Shown: one piece after another, positions 41,277-52,474 of the stretch | Position numbering within the stretch: the stretch's first letter is position 1 | Layout of the letters: each line of letters opens with the position of its first letter | Source of the DNA: JAKAWQ01 sp963840545 | Lineage (GTDB): Bacteria; Pseudomonadota; Alphaproteobacteria; Acetobacterales; Acetobacteraceae | Length of the DNA stretch: 64,000 nt | NCBI GenBank assembly: GCA_963840545.1 | Contig: CAWIZE010000002.1 | Span: forward strand, 682,001 to 746,000 | Reading direction: 5' to 3' | Made by a program: the position numbers and the translations under genes | The notes under the pieces: generated by a model | The model's database searches: none | Seen by the model: only the letters and a program-made list of their open reading frames with translations | Told to the model about the DNA's origin: nothing

Positions 41277-43997
41277 TTATGCCGAATCCTTATGCCGAAG
41301 GCTGTTCGCCTGGGATGCCGAAGGCTGTTCGCCGGTGGCGGGACGGATGGCGGGGGGTGGAACGGAGGGAGCGCGGGCAGGGACGCGGGCGCCGACGAGC
41401 TCGGCGATGCCAAGGATCTCGCGCGCCCGCCCGGCATTGCCGGGATCGTTGGCGAGCCCGCGCTCTGCCGCGCGTTTCGCCGCGGGCCAGTCGCGCAGAT
41501 CGAGCAGGAGCTCCCCGAGCGCGGACCAGAAGGCGGCATCGCCGGCGCGCCGCTCCATCAGCTCGGCGGCGCGGGCGCGGCCGGCCGGGATGTCCCCGGC
41601 GCGGATGAGGAGGCGGGCGAGGACGAGCCGGGCGGCGGGATCGCGCGGCGCGGCCGCGAGCCGGCGTTCGGCGGCGGCGCGGGCGGCGGAGCGCTTGCCG
41701 GCGGCGAGGAGCAATTCGGCCTCGCGAAGGGCGTAGGAGGGCGAGGCGGGGGCGAGCGCGACCGCCCGGCCGATCGCGGCGAGCGCGCGGGAGGATTGGC
41801 CGAGGGCGGTGAAGAGATCGGCGAGCGCGGACCAGAAGGCGGGATCGGGACTCGCGGAAACGGCGAAGCGGCGGGCGCTGCGGCGGGCGGCGCGGCGGCC
41901 GAGCCATCCGGCGTGCTTCGCCCGGAGCGCGATCAGCTGCATACGCGCGGTGGCGGGCTCGTCGCCATCGGCCAGCGCCCGGGCGAGCAGCTCCTCGGCG
42001 CGGAAATCCTGGCCGGCACGGGCATAGGCCGCGGCGATGGCGATCAGCGAAGCCGGATCATTGCCGAGGCGCTGGCGGACGCGGGCGAGGAGCTTCCCTG
42101 CGTCCTGGGGGCGGCCGGCGCGGACCAGGCGCTCGGCGAGCTCGAGCTGGGGGGCGAGCTGGTCCTCGTGGGCGGCCGCCCGGCGCGCCGCCGCATGGGC
42201 GGCGTCGGCATGCAGCCCGACGGCGGCGAAGGCGGCGAGCGCGTCCTCCAGCAGGTCGGGGCGGGCGGGCGGATGGGCGCGGACCTCGAGGAGGTGGGCG
42301 AAGGCCTCGTCCTCCTCGTCCGCGGCGAGGAGGAGCACGGCGAGCTGGAGGCGGGAGGCCGAATCCGCGGGCCGCTCGCGGGCGGCGGTGCGGGCGATCG
42401 AGAATGCCTCCGCGGTCATTCCGCCGCGGCGGAGCATCAGGATCAGCCAGTCGAGGCGGCGGATGCGGGCGGGCTCGAGGGCCAGGCGGGCGGCGATCGC
42501 CAGCGCCGCGGCGGGCGCGGCGGCGCGCTCGAGGGCGATCGCCAGCTCCATGCGCAGATCGGGGTAGCCGGGGAGCACGGCGAGCGCCTCGCGCGCGGCG
42601 GCAAGCTGCTCCTCCGGCGCCTCCAGCCGCTCATAGAGGAGCAGCACCCGCCGCCAGAGCGCGGGCTCCGGATCGATGACGGCGCGCGCCTCGGCGAGGC
42701 GGGAAAGCGCCTCGGCGCGCGATGCGGGAGCGGCTTTGTCTTCGGCGAGGGCGGCCGCGAGCAGGATCAGGTTCCCGGCATTCGGCGCCTCCCCGGCGAG
42801 CGCGCGGAAGACGAAGAGCGCTTTTTTCCGCTCGCCGACCCGGCCGAGCATGAAGCCGAGCTTGGCGCGGCGCGTGATCTTCTCCTGCGCCGGCCAGATC
42901 AGCTCGAGGATCGCCGCCGCGCTTGCCTTGTCTCCCATGTCCAGGCGGATGGCGGCGTCCTCGAAGCGGAAGGCGGGGTGCCGGCACAGTTCGGCGGCGG
43001 CGCGACCCATCATCGCCAGCGTCGCCGGATCGCCATGGATGCGGCGGTGGCATTCGATGGCGCGCAGCCATTCATCGACCGGGGAACGCGCTCCGAGAGC
43101 GACTTGTTCGAATGCGCGCTCGGCTTCGGCGTGCTCGCCGCAGTCGAGCAGCGCGATCACCAGCGCGAGCCGCAGGCCGACCGTGTTGGGGGCGAGGCTG
43201 AGCGCGGTCGCCACGGCATGGAGGATTGTCCGGGTCGCGCCGGGGCGGCGGGCGGTGAGGACCGCGGCACGGCTCTCCCAATAGACGGGCGTGGCGCGGC
43301 GGGTCCGGCGGAGCATCGCGCGGAGCTCGGCCGCCCGGCCGGGCGTGGGGCCGAGCAGGCGGAGGAGGAAAGGCTCGGCGATGTGCCCCTCGGCCAGGGC
43401 GCGGATCGAGGCGTGGCCGGTGAGCGGGAGCGCGAACCGCTCGACCGGGCCGAGGGCGGCGATCAGCTCGGCGTGCTTGCGGTCCACCGCCCAGAAATTG
43501 TCGTAGAGGAGGTGGTTTTGCGGGGCGAGATCCGCCGCGCGGACGGACATGCCGGCGTGGAGCGCGGGGTCGTGGAAGCGGCGGAAGCGGCTGTCGAAGC
43601 GGGCTGCGTCGGCGGGCGCGATCGAGATCTGGGGGCTGAAGGCGATGGCGGCGTCGACGCCGAGGAGTGCCGCATATTTGAGCGCGGCATAGGCGCCCAT
43701 GCTGACGCCATAGGAGACGAGACGCTCGCCCGGCGCGCGGGCGAGCGCGGGGCGAATGGCGGCGACGGCGCGGCGCATTTCCTCGGCGGGGAACCAGTCC
43801 GGCCTGGTCGCGACGAAGCCGATGGCGCCCAGGCCGTATTTCGCGAAGAAGCTGTCGCCCCAGAAGTGCGGCGGGGCTTCGCGGTAGAGGAAGTGATTGA
43901 AGCTGACGAAGCGGATCGGGGAGGAGATCGTGTTGGCGACGACCCTGAGCCGATCGGTCTGGTAGAGAATCCGGCTGGCAGGCCCCGTTCCGCTCAC
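41277..43997 (-). CDS. Large protein with alpha/beta-hydrolase-like N-terminus and TPR repeats
   Basis: 906-residue protein. Residues 1-250 look like an alpha/beta-hydrolase fold with the nucleophile-type GVSMGAYAALKYAALLG and a short LTGHASIRAL near a possible catalytic His. The remaining 650 residues are about 15 degenerate TPR-like helical repeats. The start is GTG 43997, 12 bases after the paiB stop. The C-terminus contains sequence from a 19-base direct repeat (41292-41310 and 41315-41333). It lies in a polysaccharide cluster, so roles in export or glycan assembly are plausible but unproven. Confidence 0.7.
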   Translation of the reverse strand: MSGTGPASRILYQTDRLRVVANTISSPIRFVSFNHFLYREAPPHFWGDSFFAKYGLGAIGFVATRPDWFPAEEMRRAVAAIRPALARAPGERLVSYGVSMGAYAALKYAALLGVDAAIAFSPQISIAPADAARFDSRFRRFHDPALHAGMSVRAADLAPQNHLLYDNFWAVDRKHAELIAALGPVERFALPLTGHASIRALAEGHIAEPFLLRLLGPTPGRAAELRAMLRRTRRATPVYWESRAAVLTARRPGATRTILHAVATALSLAPNTVGLRLALVIALLDCGEHAEAERAFEQVALGARSPVDEWLRAIECHRRIHGDPATLAMMGRAAAELCRHPAFRFEDAAIRLDMGDKASAAAILELIWPAQEKITRRAKLGFMLGRVGERKKALFVFRALAGEAPNAGNLILLAAALAEDKAAPASRAEALSRLAEARAVIDPEPALWRRVLLLYERLEAPEEQLAAAREALAVLPGYPDLRMELAIALERAAAPAAALAIAARLALEPARIRRLDWLILMLRRGGMTAEAFSIARTAARERPADSASRLQLAVLLLAADEEDEAFAHLLEVRAHPPARPDLLEDALAAFAAVGLHADAAHAAARRAAAHEDQLAPQLELAERLVRAGRPQDAGKLLARVRQRLGNDPASLIAIAAAYARAGQDFRAEELLARALADGDEPATARMQLIALRAKHAGWLGRRAARRSARRFAVSASPDPAFWSALADLFTALGQSSRALAAIGRAVALAPASPSYALREAELLLAAGKRSAARAAAERRLAAAPRDPAARLVLARLLIRAGDIPAGRARAAELMERRAGDAAFWSALGELLLDLRDWPAAKRAAERGLANDPGNAGRAREILGIAELVGARVPARAPSVPPPAIRPATGEQPSASQANSLRHKDSA

Positions 43998-44009
43998 ACG
44001 CCGTGAGCC

Positions 44010-44663
44010 TCAGCCGGCGAGGGTGGCGGAGACGGCATCGGCGACGGCCGCCGCCTCGGCCGTGCCCTCCTGCTCCAGCCCCTCGATCACGCCGACGCGA
44101 TCCGGCATCGGGCGGTTCTGGCTCATCTTCCACTTGCCTTCCAGCCGGGTGATCGCGAGGCGGAAGCCGACGATGCCCTTGAGCTGGGAGGCGATGAAGT
44201 CGGCCGGCGCGTCGGTCACCGCCCAGGGCGCCGGACGGCCGCCCTCGTGGGCGAGGGTGAGGCGGGTGACGAGCGCATGCAGCGCGTCCGGCTCGTCGAA
44301 GAAGGTGATCTGGCCGTAGGCATGGATGGCAATGTAGTTCCAGGTCGGCACGACCTTTCCGTTCTCCCGCTTCGTCGCATACCAGGACGGGCTGATATAG
44401 GCGTCCGGTCCGGGAAATATGGCGAGAGCCGCCGAGGTCCCGGCGCTCACCCGCCATTGCGGGTTGGCGCGCGCGAGATGGCCGAGGAGGACGCCGCCCC
44501 CTTTGGCCATTTCCGGGCCGTCCGCCTCGTCGAGCATCAAAGGCACGTGGCTGGCGATCGGCCCCTCGGGACCGGAGCTCACCAGGATGGCGAGGCCGCT
44601 GGCGCGGATGGCCGCGCGCAGGACCTCCGGCCGATCCTCCCGAAAGGCTGGCGGAACGTACAT
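44010..44663 (-). CDS. paiB: PaiB-type FMN-binding negative transcriptional regulator
   Basis: 217-residue flavin-reductase-like split-barrel protein. PaiB family blocks include MYVPPAFREDRPEVL, GLAILVSSGPEGPIASHVPLM, ISPSWYATKRENGKVVPTWNY and MSQNRPMPDRVGVIEGL. In Bacillus PaiB represses sporulation and protease genes; in proteobacteria the role is not settled and may be metabolic. AGGAGAAGGAC precedes ATG 44663. Confidence 0.88.
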   Translation of the reverse strand: MYVPPAFREDRPEVLRAAIRASGLAILVSSGPEGPIASHVPLMLDEADGPEMAKGGGVLLGHLARANPQWRVSAGTSAALAIFPGPDAYISPSWYATKRENGKVVPTWNYIAIHAYGQITFFDEPDALHALVTRLTLAHEGGRPAPWAVTDAPADFIASQLKGIVGFRLAITRLEGKWKMSQNRPMPDRVGVIEGLEQEGTAEAAAVADAVSATLAG

Positions 44664-44998
44664 GTCCTTCTCCTGGTTTCTCCCGCTGGGGTCGAGAACC
44701 GGGCGAGGATGGCAGGATCGCCCGGCAAGGGAAATGGCAGGCCCCGGGACGGCCGGCGCAATACACGATCAGGCGAGGCGCCGCCCCCGCCGGCCGCCGA
44801 TACCCGGGCTCCCATCCCGATTCTCTATGCTATCTATAGGCAATCTATCCATATGCAATCTGCCTATATGCAATTTATCTATATGCAGTTTATCTATATG
44901 CAATCTATATGCCGGAACGCGGCGGGCGCCATCGAAGTTATATGCGGCCGGCGCTAATTTGCATCCGCGATCGCAGCGATTCGCGGAAGGCAGAGCCC
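44664..44998. other. Kdp upstream region
   Basis: A 335-base divergent spacer between paiB and the kdp operon. It contains the AT-rich repeat array listed separately and, nearer the kdp genes, ordinary GC-rich sequence. The kdp promoter must lie here but no standard box pair is convincing. Confidence 0.5.
44831..44905. repeat. Five-copy AT-rich 15-base tandem repeat upstream of kdp
   Basis: Five near-identical units with consensus TATCTATATGCAATC, flanked by partial units on both sides. The GC content is about one third, against roughly 70 percent around it. The array ends 94 bases before the first kdp leader gene. It may be a KdpE-binding array, a promoter or a slippage-prone spacer; none of this is proven. 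Confidence 0.85.
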
Positions 44999-45082
44999 AT
45001 GCTCGACGTCCTTTACATCCTGATCGGCGCCGTCTTTCTCGGCGGGGCGATTTTGTACGCGCTCGGCTGCGAGCATCTCTGA
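44999..45082 (+). CDS. Extra mini membrane peptide preceding kdpF
   Basis: 27-residue peptide beginning MLDVLYILIGAVFLGGA and ending LGCEHL. It is essentially one membrane helix with a short charged tail, much like KdpF in size. GGAAGG lies 8 bases before ATG 44999. It is separated by 12 bases from kdpF. Not a known Kdp subunit by sequence; possibly a duplicated or additional KdpF-like stabiliser. Confidence 0.6.
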   Translation: MLDVLYILIGAVFLGGAILYALGCEHL

Positions 45083-45094
45083 GGAACCATCCCG

Positions 45095-45184
45095 ATGATC
45101 TTCGACTATGCGCTCGGCGCCGCCGTGGTTGCCGGCCTTTTCGTCTATCTCGTCTATGCCCTGATCCGGCCAGAGAAATTCTGA
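45095..45184 (+). CDS. kdpF: Potassium-transporting ATPase subunit KdpF
   Basis: 29-residue single-helix peptide ending YALIRPEKF, the typical KdpF C-terminus (YALLRPERF in E. coli). It stabilises the KdpABC complex in the inner membrane. GAGGAA lies 8 bases before ATG 45095. It is followed by kdpA after 25 bases. Confidence 0.9.
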   Translation: MIFDYALGAAVVAGLFVYLVYALIRPEKF

Positions 45185-45209
45185 GCGCGGCGGCGAGGAG
45201 TACCGTGAG

Positions 45210-46949
45210 ATGATGGGCCATACGACGATCAATGGCTGGGTGCAGATCGCACTCTACGGCGTGGTGCTGGTCCTGCTGACCAGGCCGCTCGGCTTCTATA
45301 TGACCGCCGTGTTCGAGGGGCGGGCGACCTTCCTCTCGCCGATCCTCAGGCCGTTCGAGCGCTTCATCTACCGGATCTGCGGGGTGGCCGAGACGGACGA
45401 GCAGCACTGGCTGACCTACACGGTCGCCATGCTGATCTTCAGCTTCGTGGGCTTCGTCGCCACCTACGCCATCCAGCGGCTGCAGGGGATGCTCCCCTTC
45501 AATCCCGCAGGCATGGGCGCGGTCTCGCCGGACCTTGCCTTCAACACCTCGGTGAGCTTCCTCACCAACACCAACTGGCAGAGCTACGTGCCCGAGCAGA
45601 CGATGAGCTATCTCACCGAGATGGCCGGCCTGACGGTGCACAATTTCGTCTCGGCGGCGACGGGGATTGCGCTCGCGGTGGCGCTGATCCGCGGCTTCGC
45701 CCGGCGCTCGGCGCAGAGCCTCGGCAGCTTCTGGGTCGATCTCACGCGCTGCGTGCTCTATGTGCTGCTGCCGATCTCGATGGTGTTCGCGCTCGTCTTC
45801 GTCTGGCAGGGCGTGCCGCAGAACCTCGCCGCCTATACCCACGCGGCGACGCTGCAGGGTGCTGCGCAGATCATCGCCCAGGGGCCGGTGGCCTCGCAGG
45901 AGGCGATCAAGATCTTCGGCACCAACGGCGGCGGCTTCTTCAATGCCAACTCCGCCCATCCGTACGAGAACCCGACCGCGCTCACCAACTTCCTGCAAGA
46001 GCTGATGATGCTCGCGATCGGGGCGGCGCTCACCAACGTGTTCGGAAGGATGGTGGGCAACCAGCGGCAGGGCTGGGCGATCTTCGCCGTGATGTTCGTG
46101 CTGTTCGCGGCGGGCGTCGTTCCCGAGTACGCGATCGAGGCTGGGGGCAACCCCGCCTTCGCCGCCTACCATGTCGACCAGGCGCCGAGCGCGGCCCAGC
46201 CCGGGGGCAATTTCGAAGGCAAGGAGGTGCGGTTCGGGATCGCCGATTCGGCGCTCTTCACGACCACCACCACCGATGCCTCGTGCGGCGCCGTCAACAA
46301 TATGCATGACAGCCTGCTGCCGCTCGCCGGCGCGGTGCCGATGGTCAATATCATGCTGGGCGAGATCATCTTCGGCGGCGTCGGCTCCGGCCTCTACGGC
46401 ATGCTGCTCTTCGTCATCGTCGCGATGTTCGTGGCCGGGCTGATGGTCGGGCGAACGCCCGAATACCTGGGCAAGAAGCTCGAGGCGAAGGAGGTCAAGA
46501 TGGCGATGCTCGCGATCCTGATCCTGCCGCTCTCGATCCTCGGCTTCACCGCGATCGCGGCGGTGGTTCCGGCCGGACTCGCCGGCATCGAGAACAACGG
46601 GCCGCACGGCTTCTCGGAGATCCTCTACGCCTTCACCTCGGTGACGGGGAACAACGGCAGCGCCTTCGCCGGCCTCGGCGCCGACACGCCGTTCTACAAC
46701 ACGATGCTCGGGCTCGGCATGTTCGTCGGCCGCTTCCTGATGATCGTGCCGATGATGGCGGCGGCGGGGTCGCTGGCGCGGAAGAAGATCGTGCCCGCCT
46801 CGCTCGGCACCTTCCCGACGACGAGCCCGCTCTTCGTCGGACTGGTGGTCGGCGTGATCCTGATCACCGGCGGGCTGATCTTCTTTCCGGCGGTCTCGCT
46901 CGGCCCGATCGTCGAGCAGTACGCCATGCTCCACCACATCCTTTACTGA
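45210..46949 (+). CDS. kdpA: Potassium-transporting ATPase potassium-binding subunit KdpA
   Basis: 579-residue channel-like subunit related to superfamily of K+ transporters. Four selectivity-type segments are visible (FNTSVSFLTNTNWQ, KIFGTNGGGFFNANSAHPYENP, TDASCGAVNNMHDSL, AFTSVTGNNGSAFAGL). GAGGAG precedes ATG 45210. It forms the potassium path of KdpFABC, driven by KdpB. Confidence 0.96.
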   Translation: MMGHTTINGWVQIALYGVVLVLLTRPLGFYMTAVFEGRATFLSPILRPFERFIYRICGVAETDEQHWLTYTVAMLIFSFVGFVATYAIQRLQGMLPFNPAGMGAVSPDLAFNTSVSFLTNTNWQSYVPEQTMSYLTEMAGLTVHNFVSAATGIALAVALIRGFARRSAQSLGSFWVDLTRCVLYVLLPISMVFALVFVWQGVPQNLAAYTHAATLQGAAQIIAQGPVASQEAIKIFGTNGGGFFNANSAHPYENPTALTNFLQELMMLAIGAALTNVFGRMVGNQRQGWAIFAVMFVLFAAGVVPEYAIEAGGNPAFAAYHVDQAPSAAQPGGNFEGKEVRFGIADSALFTTTTTDASCGAVNNMHDSLLPLAGAVPMVNIMLGEIIFGGVGSGLYGMLLFVIVAMFVAGLMVGRTPEYLGKKLEAKEVKMAMLAILILPLSILGFTAIAAVVPAGLAGIENNGPHGFSEILYAFTSVTGNNGSAFAGLGADTPFYNTMLGLGMFVGRFLMIVPMMAAAGSLARKKIVPASLGTFPTTSPLFVGLVVGVILITGGLIFFPAVSLGPIVEQYAMLHHILY

Positions 46950-46994
46950 AAACGCCACACCCTTCACTGAGAACGATTGACCGGAAAAATCCCG

Positions 46995-49094
<2,100 letters not shown>

Positions 49095-49110
49095 AGGAGG
49101 AGTCCCACCC

Positions 49111-49713
49111 ATGATGCAACATATCCGCCCGGCGATCGTCATGATCATCGCCATGACCATCATCACCGGCCTCGCCTACCCGCTCGCCATCACCGGGATC
49201 GCCCAGGCGGTCTTTCCCTACCAGGCGAACGGCAGCTTGATCCGCGTCAACGGCCGCGTGATCGGCTCGGCCCTGATCGGCCAGGACTTCACCTCGCCGC
49301 GCTACTTCCACCCGCGGCCCTCGGCCACCACCGGAACCGACCCGAAAGACCCGTCCAAGACCATCAGCGTGCCCTACGCCGCGGACAATTCCTCGGGCTC
49401 CAATCTCGGGCCGACCTCCAAGGCCCTGGTGAGCGGCGTCCAGGCGATGGCGGCAACGCTTGCCCGCGAGAACCCGGGCACGCCCATCCCGGTCGACCTG
49501 GTGACGAACTCGGCGAGCGGACTCGACCCGGACATCACCCCGGCCGGCGCCCTCTTCCAGGTGCCGATGGTCGCCAAGGCCCGGGGCTTGCCTGCGGCGA
49601 CGGTGCGCCAGCTGGTGCTTGCCCATATCACGCCACGCCTCCTCGGCATCCTGGGGGAACCCCACGTCAATGTGCTGAAGCTCAACCTCGCGCTCGACGC
49701 GCTGCATTCGTAG
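49111..49713 (+). CDS. kdpC: Potassium-transporting ATPase subunit KdpC
   Basis: 200-residue single-pass periplasmic-facing subunit with an N-terminal helix (IVMIIAMTIITGLAYPLAITGIA) and the conserved LIGQDFTSPRYFHPRPSAT and SNLGPTSKAL blocks. GGAGGAG precedes ATG 49111. It is thought to help ATP binding by KdpB. A strong double hairpin follows the gene. Confidence 0.94.
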   Translation: MMQHIRPAIVMIIAMTIITGLAYPLAITGIAQAVFPYQANGSLIRVNGRVIGSALIGQDFTSPRYFHPRPSATTGTDPKDPSKTISVPYAADNSSGSNLGPTSKALVSGVQAMAATLARENPGTPIPVDLVTNSASGLDPDITPAGALFQVPMVAKARGLPAATVRQLVLAHITPRLLGILGEPHVNVLKLNLALDALHS

Positions 49714-49727
49714 GAGGGAGGAGGGGT

Positions 49728-49774
49728 CCAGGAGCCCAGCTCCTGGCAGGGGTCCAGGGGACAGCGTCCCCTGG
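49728..49774. terminator. Paired hairpins between kdpC and kdpD
   Basis: CCAGGAG with loop CCCAG and CTCCTGG (49728-49746), then CCAGGGGAC, loop AGC, GTCCCCTGG (49754-49774, a perfect 9-base stem), followed by TCTTGCTTT. This is the strongest candidate terminator or attenuator in the kdp cluster and could lower kdpDE expression relative to kdpFABC. A related imperfect hairpin occurs after the ABC operon at 59325-59346. Confidence 0.6.
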
Positions 49775-49804
49775 TCTTGCTTTGGTGGCGTATAGAGCAA
49801 AGCG

Positions 49805-52474
49805 ATGAGTGAGCAGGGTGAGCGGCGGCCGTCGGCGGATGCCTTATTGGAGGCGGAGGCGCGGCGGCGTGAGGGGCGGCTCAAGGTTTTTCTCGGCGCC
49901 GCGCCGGGTGTCGGCAAGACGTATTCGATGTTGACCGTGGCCCAGGCGCGGCGGCGCGAGGGGGTGGATGTCGTGGTTGGGGTGGTCGAGACCCATGGGC
50001 GGGTCGAGACCGAGACGTTGCTGGAGGGGCTCGAGGTCATTCCCCGGCGTGCCGTCGATTACAAGGGGCGGGCGCTGGCGGAGATGGACCTCGATGCGAT
50101 TCTGCTGCGCCGGCCGCGTCTGGTGCTGGTGGACGAGCTGGCGCATGCGAACGCGCCGGGCAGCCGGCATCCCAAGCGTTATCTCGATGTCGAGGAGCTG
50201 TTGGCGGCGGGCATCGACGTTTTCACGACGCTGAACATTCAGCATGTGGAGAGCTTGAACGACGTCGTTGCCAGCATCACGCGCATTCGCGTGCGTGAGA
50301 CGGTGCCGGATTCGATTCTCGACCGGGCCGACGAGATCGAGCTGGTCGATCTGACGCCCGAGGATTTGCTCCAGCGGCTCAAGGACGGCAAGGTTTATGT
50401 GCCGCACCAGGCGGAGCGGGCGATCCGGCATTATTTCTCGCCCGGCAATCTGACCGCGCTCAGGGAGCTGGCGCTCCGGCGCACGGCCGAGCGGGTCGAC
50501 GATCAGATGGTGAGCTACATGCGCCGGCATGCGATTGCCGGCCCATGGGCGGCCGGGGAGCGGGTGCTGGTCGCGGTGGGCGGCGAGCCCGGCAGCGTGG
50601 TGCTGGTGCGGCATGCGCGGCGGATGGCGGACCGGTTGCGCGCGCCGTGGGCGGCGATCCATGTCGAGACGGCGCGCAGCCTGCGCATGGGTGCGGCCGA
50701 GCGGACGCGGATCACCGAGGCGCTGGGCCTGGCGGAGCGGCTGGGCGCGGAGGCGGTCACCATCCCCGGGCAGGATGTCGCCGAGACGCTCCTCGAGTAC
50801 GCACGGGCCAATAATTTTACGCATATCATCATTGCGCAGCCGCGCCGGTTGCGGTGGCTCGCGGCGATCTGGAGCTCGGTGACCGACCATCTGCTCCGCC
50901 ATGCCGGCGAGATCAGCGTGCATGTGATCGCCGCGAGGGACGACGAGGCGCGGCTGGCGGAGGGTTGGTTCGAGCGCGGCGAGGCGGTGCGGCCGGCGGC
51001 CTGGGTGGGGAGTCTCGGGTTCGTCGCCGCAGCGCTCGGGATTTCCGCGCTGCTGCATGACGTGGTGGGCGTGGCCGACGTGGCGGAGGTGTTTCTCGCC
51101 GCGGTGCTGGCGGCGGCGGTGACCTATGGGCTGTGGCCGTCGCTGCTGGCGTGCCTCGCGAGCGTGCTGGCGTTCAACTTCTTTTTCCTCCCCCCGCTCT
51201 ACACGTTCACGATTTCCGATCCGGCGAACATCGTCTCGCTTTTCTTCTTCTCGGCGGTGGCGCTGATCGCGAGCCAGCTTGCCGCGAGGGTGCGGGCGCA
51301 GGCGGTGGTGGCGCGCGGGCGGGCGCGCACGACCGAGGAGCTGTATGGGTTCAGCCGCAAGCTGGCCGTGGCGGTCACGCTCGACGATCTCCTGTGGGCG
51401 ACGTGCCACCAGATCGCGCGGATGCTCAAGGTGCGGGTGGTGCTGCTGCTGGCGGAGGGGGAAAGGCTTGTCGTGCGCGCGGGCTATCCGCCGGAGGATC
51501 GGCTGGACGATGCCGACGTGGCGGCGGCGAGCTGGAGCTGGAAGCACAATCGCGAGGCCGGGCGCGGGGCGGACACGCTGCCCGGGGCGCGGCGGCTTTT
51601 CCTGCCGATCGAGACCGGGCGGGGCGTGCTGGGCGTGGTCGGGCTCGATCGCGACGGGCCGGGCGCGCTGCTCGGGCCGGACGAGCGGCGGCTGCTCGAT
51701 TCGCTGACCGGGCAGGCGGCGTTGGCGATCGAGCGGATCATGCTCGCCTCGGACCTCGACCGGGCGCGGCTGGCGGCCGAGAGCGAGCGGCTGCGCACGG
51801 CGCTGCTGACCTCGATCTCGCATGACCTGCGCACGCCGCTTGCCACCATTCTGGGCTCGGCGACGAGCCTGACGGCGGAGGGGGCGAGGCTCGAGCCGCG
51901 CGCCGCGGCCGAGCTGCTCGGCCTGATCCGCGACGAGGCGGAGCGGCTCAACCGGTTCATCGGCAACCTGCTCGACATGACGCGGCTCGAGGCGGGCTCG
52001 CTCGAGCCGAACCGGGAGCCGACCGATATCGCCGATGCGATCGGCACCGCGCTGGCGCGGGCGGAGCGGATTCTGGCGCCATACGTCGTGGAGATGGCGA
52101 TCGAGGGCGAGCTTCCGCTGCTCAAGCTGGATGGGGTGCTGCTCGAGCAGGTGCTGCTGAACCTGCTCGACAATGCGGCGAAGTATGCGCCGGCGGGATC
52201 GCGGATCGGGATCGCCGCGGGGCGCGAGGATGGCATGGTGCGGATTGCCGTGCGCGACGAGGGGCCGGGGATTCCGGCGGAGGATCTCGAGCGGATCTTC
52301 GAGAAATTCTATCGTGTCCGGCGGGCGGACCGGAGGCCGGCCGGCACCGGGCTCGGGCTTGCGATCTGCCGCGGCTTCGTCGAGGCGATGGGCGGGACGA
52401 TTGTCGCGGCGAACCGGACGGATCGTTCCGGGGCGGTGTTCACGGTGGCGTTTCCCGAGCCGGCCGCGCCATGA
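49805..52474 (+). CDS. kdpD: Osmosensitive potassium-channel sensor histidine kinase KdpD
   Basis: 889-residue membrane sensor kinase. The N-terminal KdpD domain has Walker A GAAPGVGKTYSM and VLVDELAHANAPGSRHPKRY; a USP-like domain follows at about 250-370; four hydrophobic helices lie near 395-500; then a GAF-like domain, and the kinase core with H-box SISHDLRTPLA (His about 673), N-box LLDNAAKYAP and DEGPGIP/GTGLGLAI. It phosphorylates KdpE when potassium is limiting. The ATG lies about 30 bases after the second hairpin and has only a weak ribosome binding site. Confidence 0.96.
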   Translation: MSEQGERRPSADALLEAEARRREGRLKVFLGAAPGVGKTYSMLTVAQARRREGVDVVVGVVETHGRVETETLLEGLEVIPRRAVDYKGRALAEMDLDAILLRRPRLVLVDELAHANAPGSRHPKRYLDVEELLAAGIDVFTTLNIQHVESLNDVVASITRIRVRETVPDSILDRADEIELVDLTPEDLLQRLKDGKVYVPHQAERAIRHYFSPGNLTALRELALRRTAERVDDQMVSYMRRHAIAGPWAAGERVLVAVGGEPGSVVLVRHARRMADRLRAPWAAIHVETARSLRMGAAERTRITEALGLAERLGAEAVTIPGQDVAETLLEYARANNFTHIIIAQPRRLRWLAAIWSSVTDHLLRHAGEISVHVIAARDDEARLAEGWFERGEAVRPAAWVGSLGFVAAALGISALLHDVVGVADVAEVFLAAVLAAAVTYGLWPSLLACLASVLAFNFFFLPPLYTFTISDPANIVSLFFFSAVALIASQLAARVRAQAVVARGRARTTEELYGFSRKLAVAVTLDDLLWATCHQIARMLKVRVVLLLAEGERLVVRAGYPPEDRLDDADVAAASWSWKHNREAGRGADTLPGARRLFLPIETGRGVLGVVGLDRDGPGALLGPDERRLLDSLTGQAALAIERIMLASDLDRARLAAESERLRTALLTSISHDLRTPLATILGSATSLTAEGARLEPRAAAELLGLIRDEAERLNRFIGNLLDMTRLEAGSLEPNREPTDIADAIGTALARAERILAPYVVEMAIEGELPLLKLDGVLLEQVLLNLLDNAAKYAPAGSRIGIAAGREDGMVRIAVRDEGPGIPAEDLERIFEKFYRVRRADRRPAGTGLGLAICRGFVEAMGGTIVAANRTDRSGAVFTVAFPEPAAP

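Noticed and set aside
40854..44006. A 1050-residue plus-strand frame across rfbC and the TPR gene
   Set aside because: The minus-strand genes have clear family motifs; the plus frame is rich in Arg, Gly and Glu with no fold signature.
44840..44935. Small peptide reading frames inside the kdp upstream repeat (for example MQFIYMQFIYMQ)
   Set aside because: They arise from a 15-base (5-codon) repeat with no stop in several frames, have no ribosome binding site, and are better explained as non-coding repeats.
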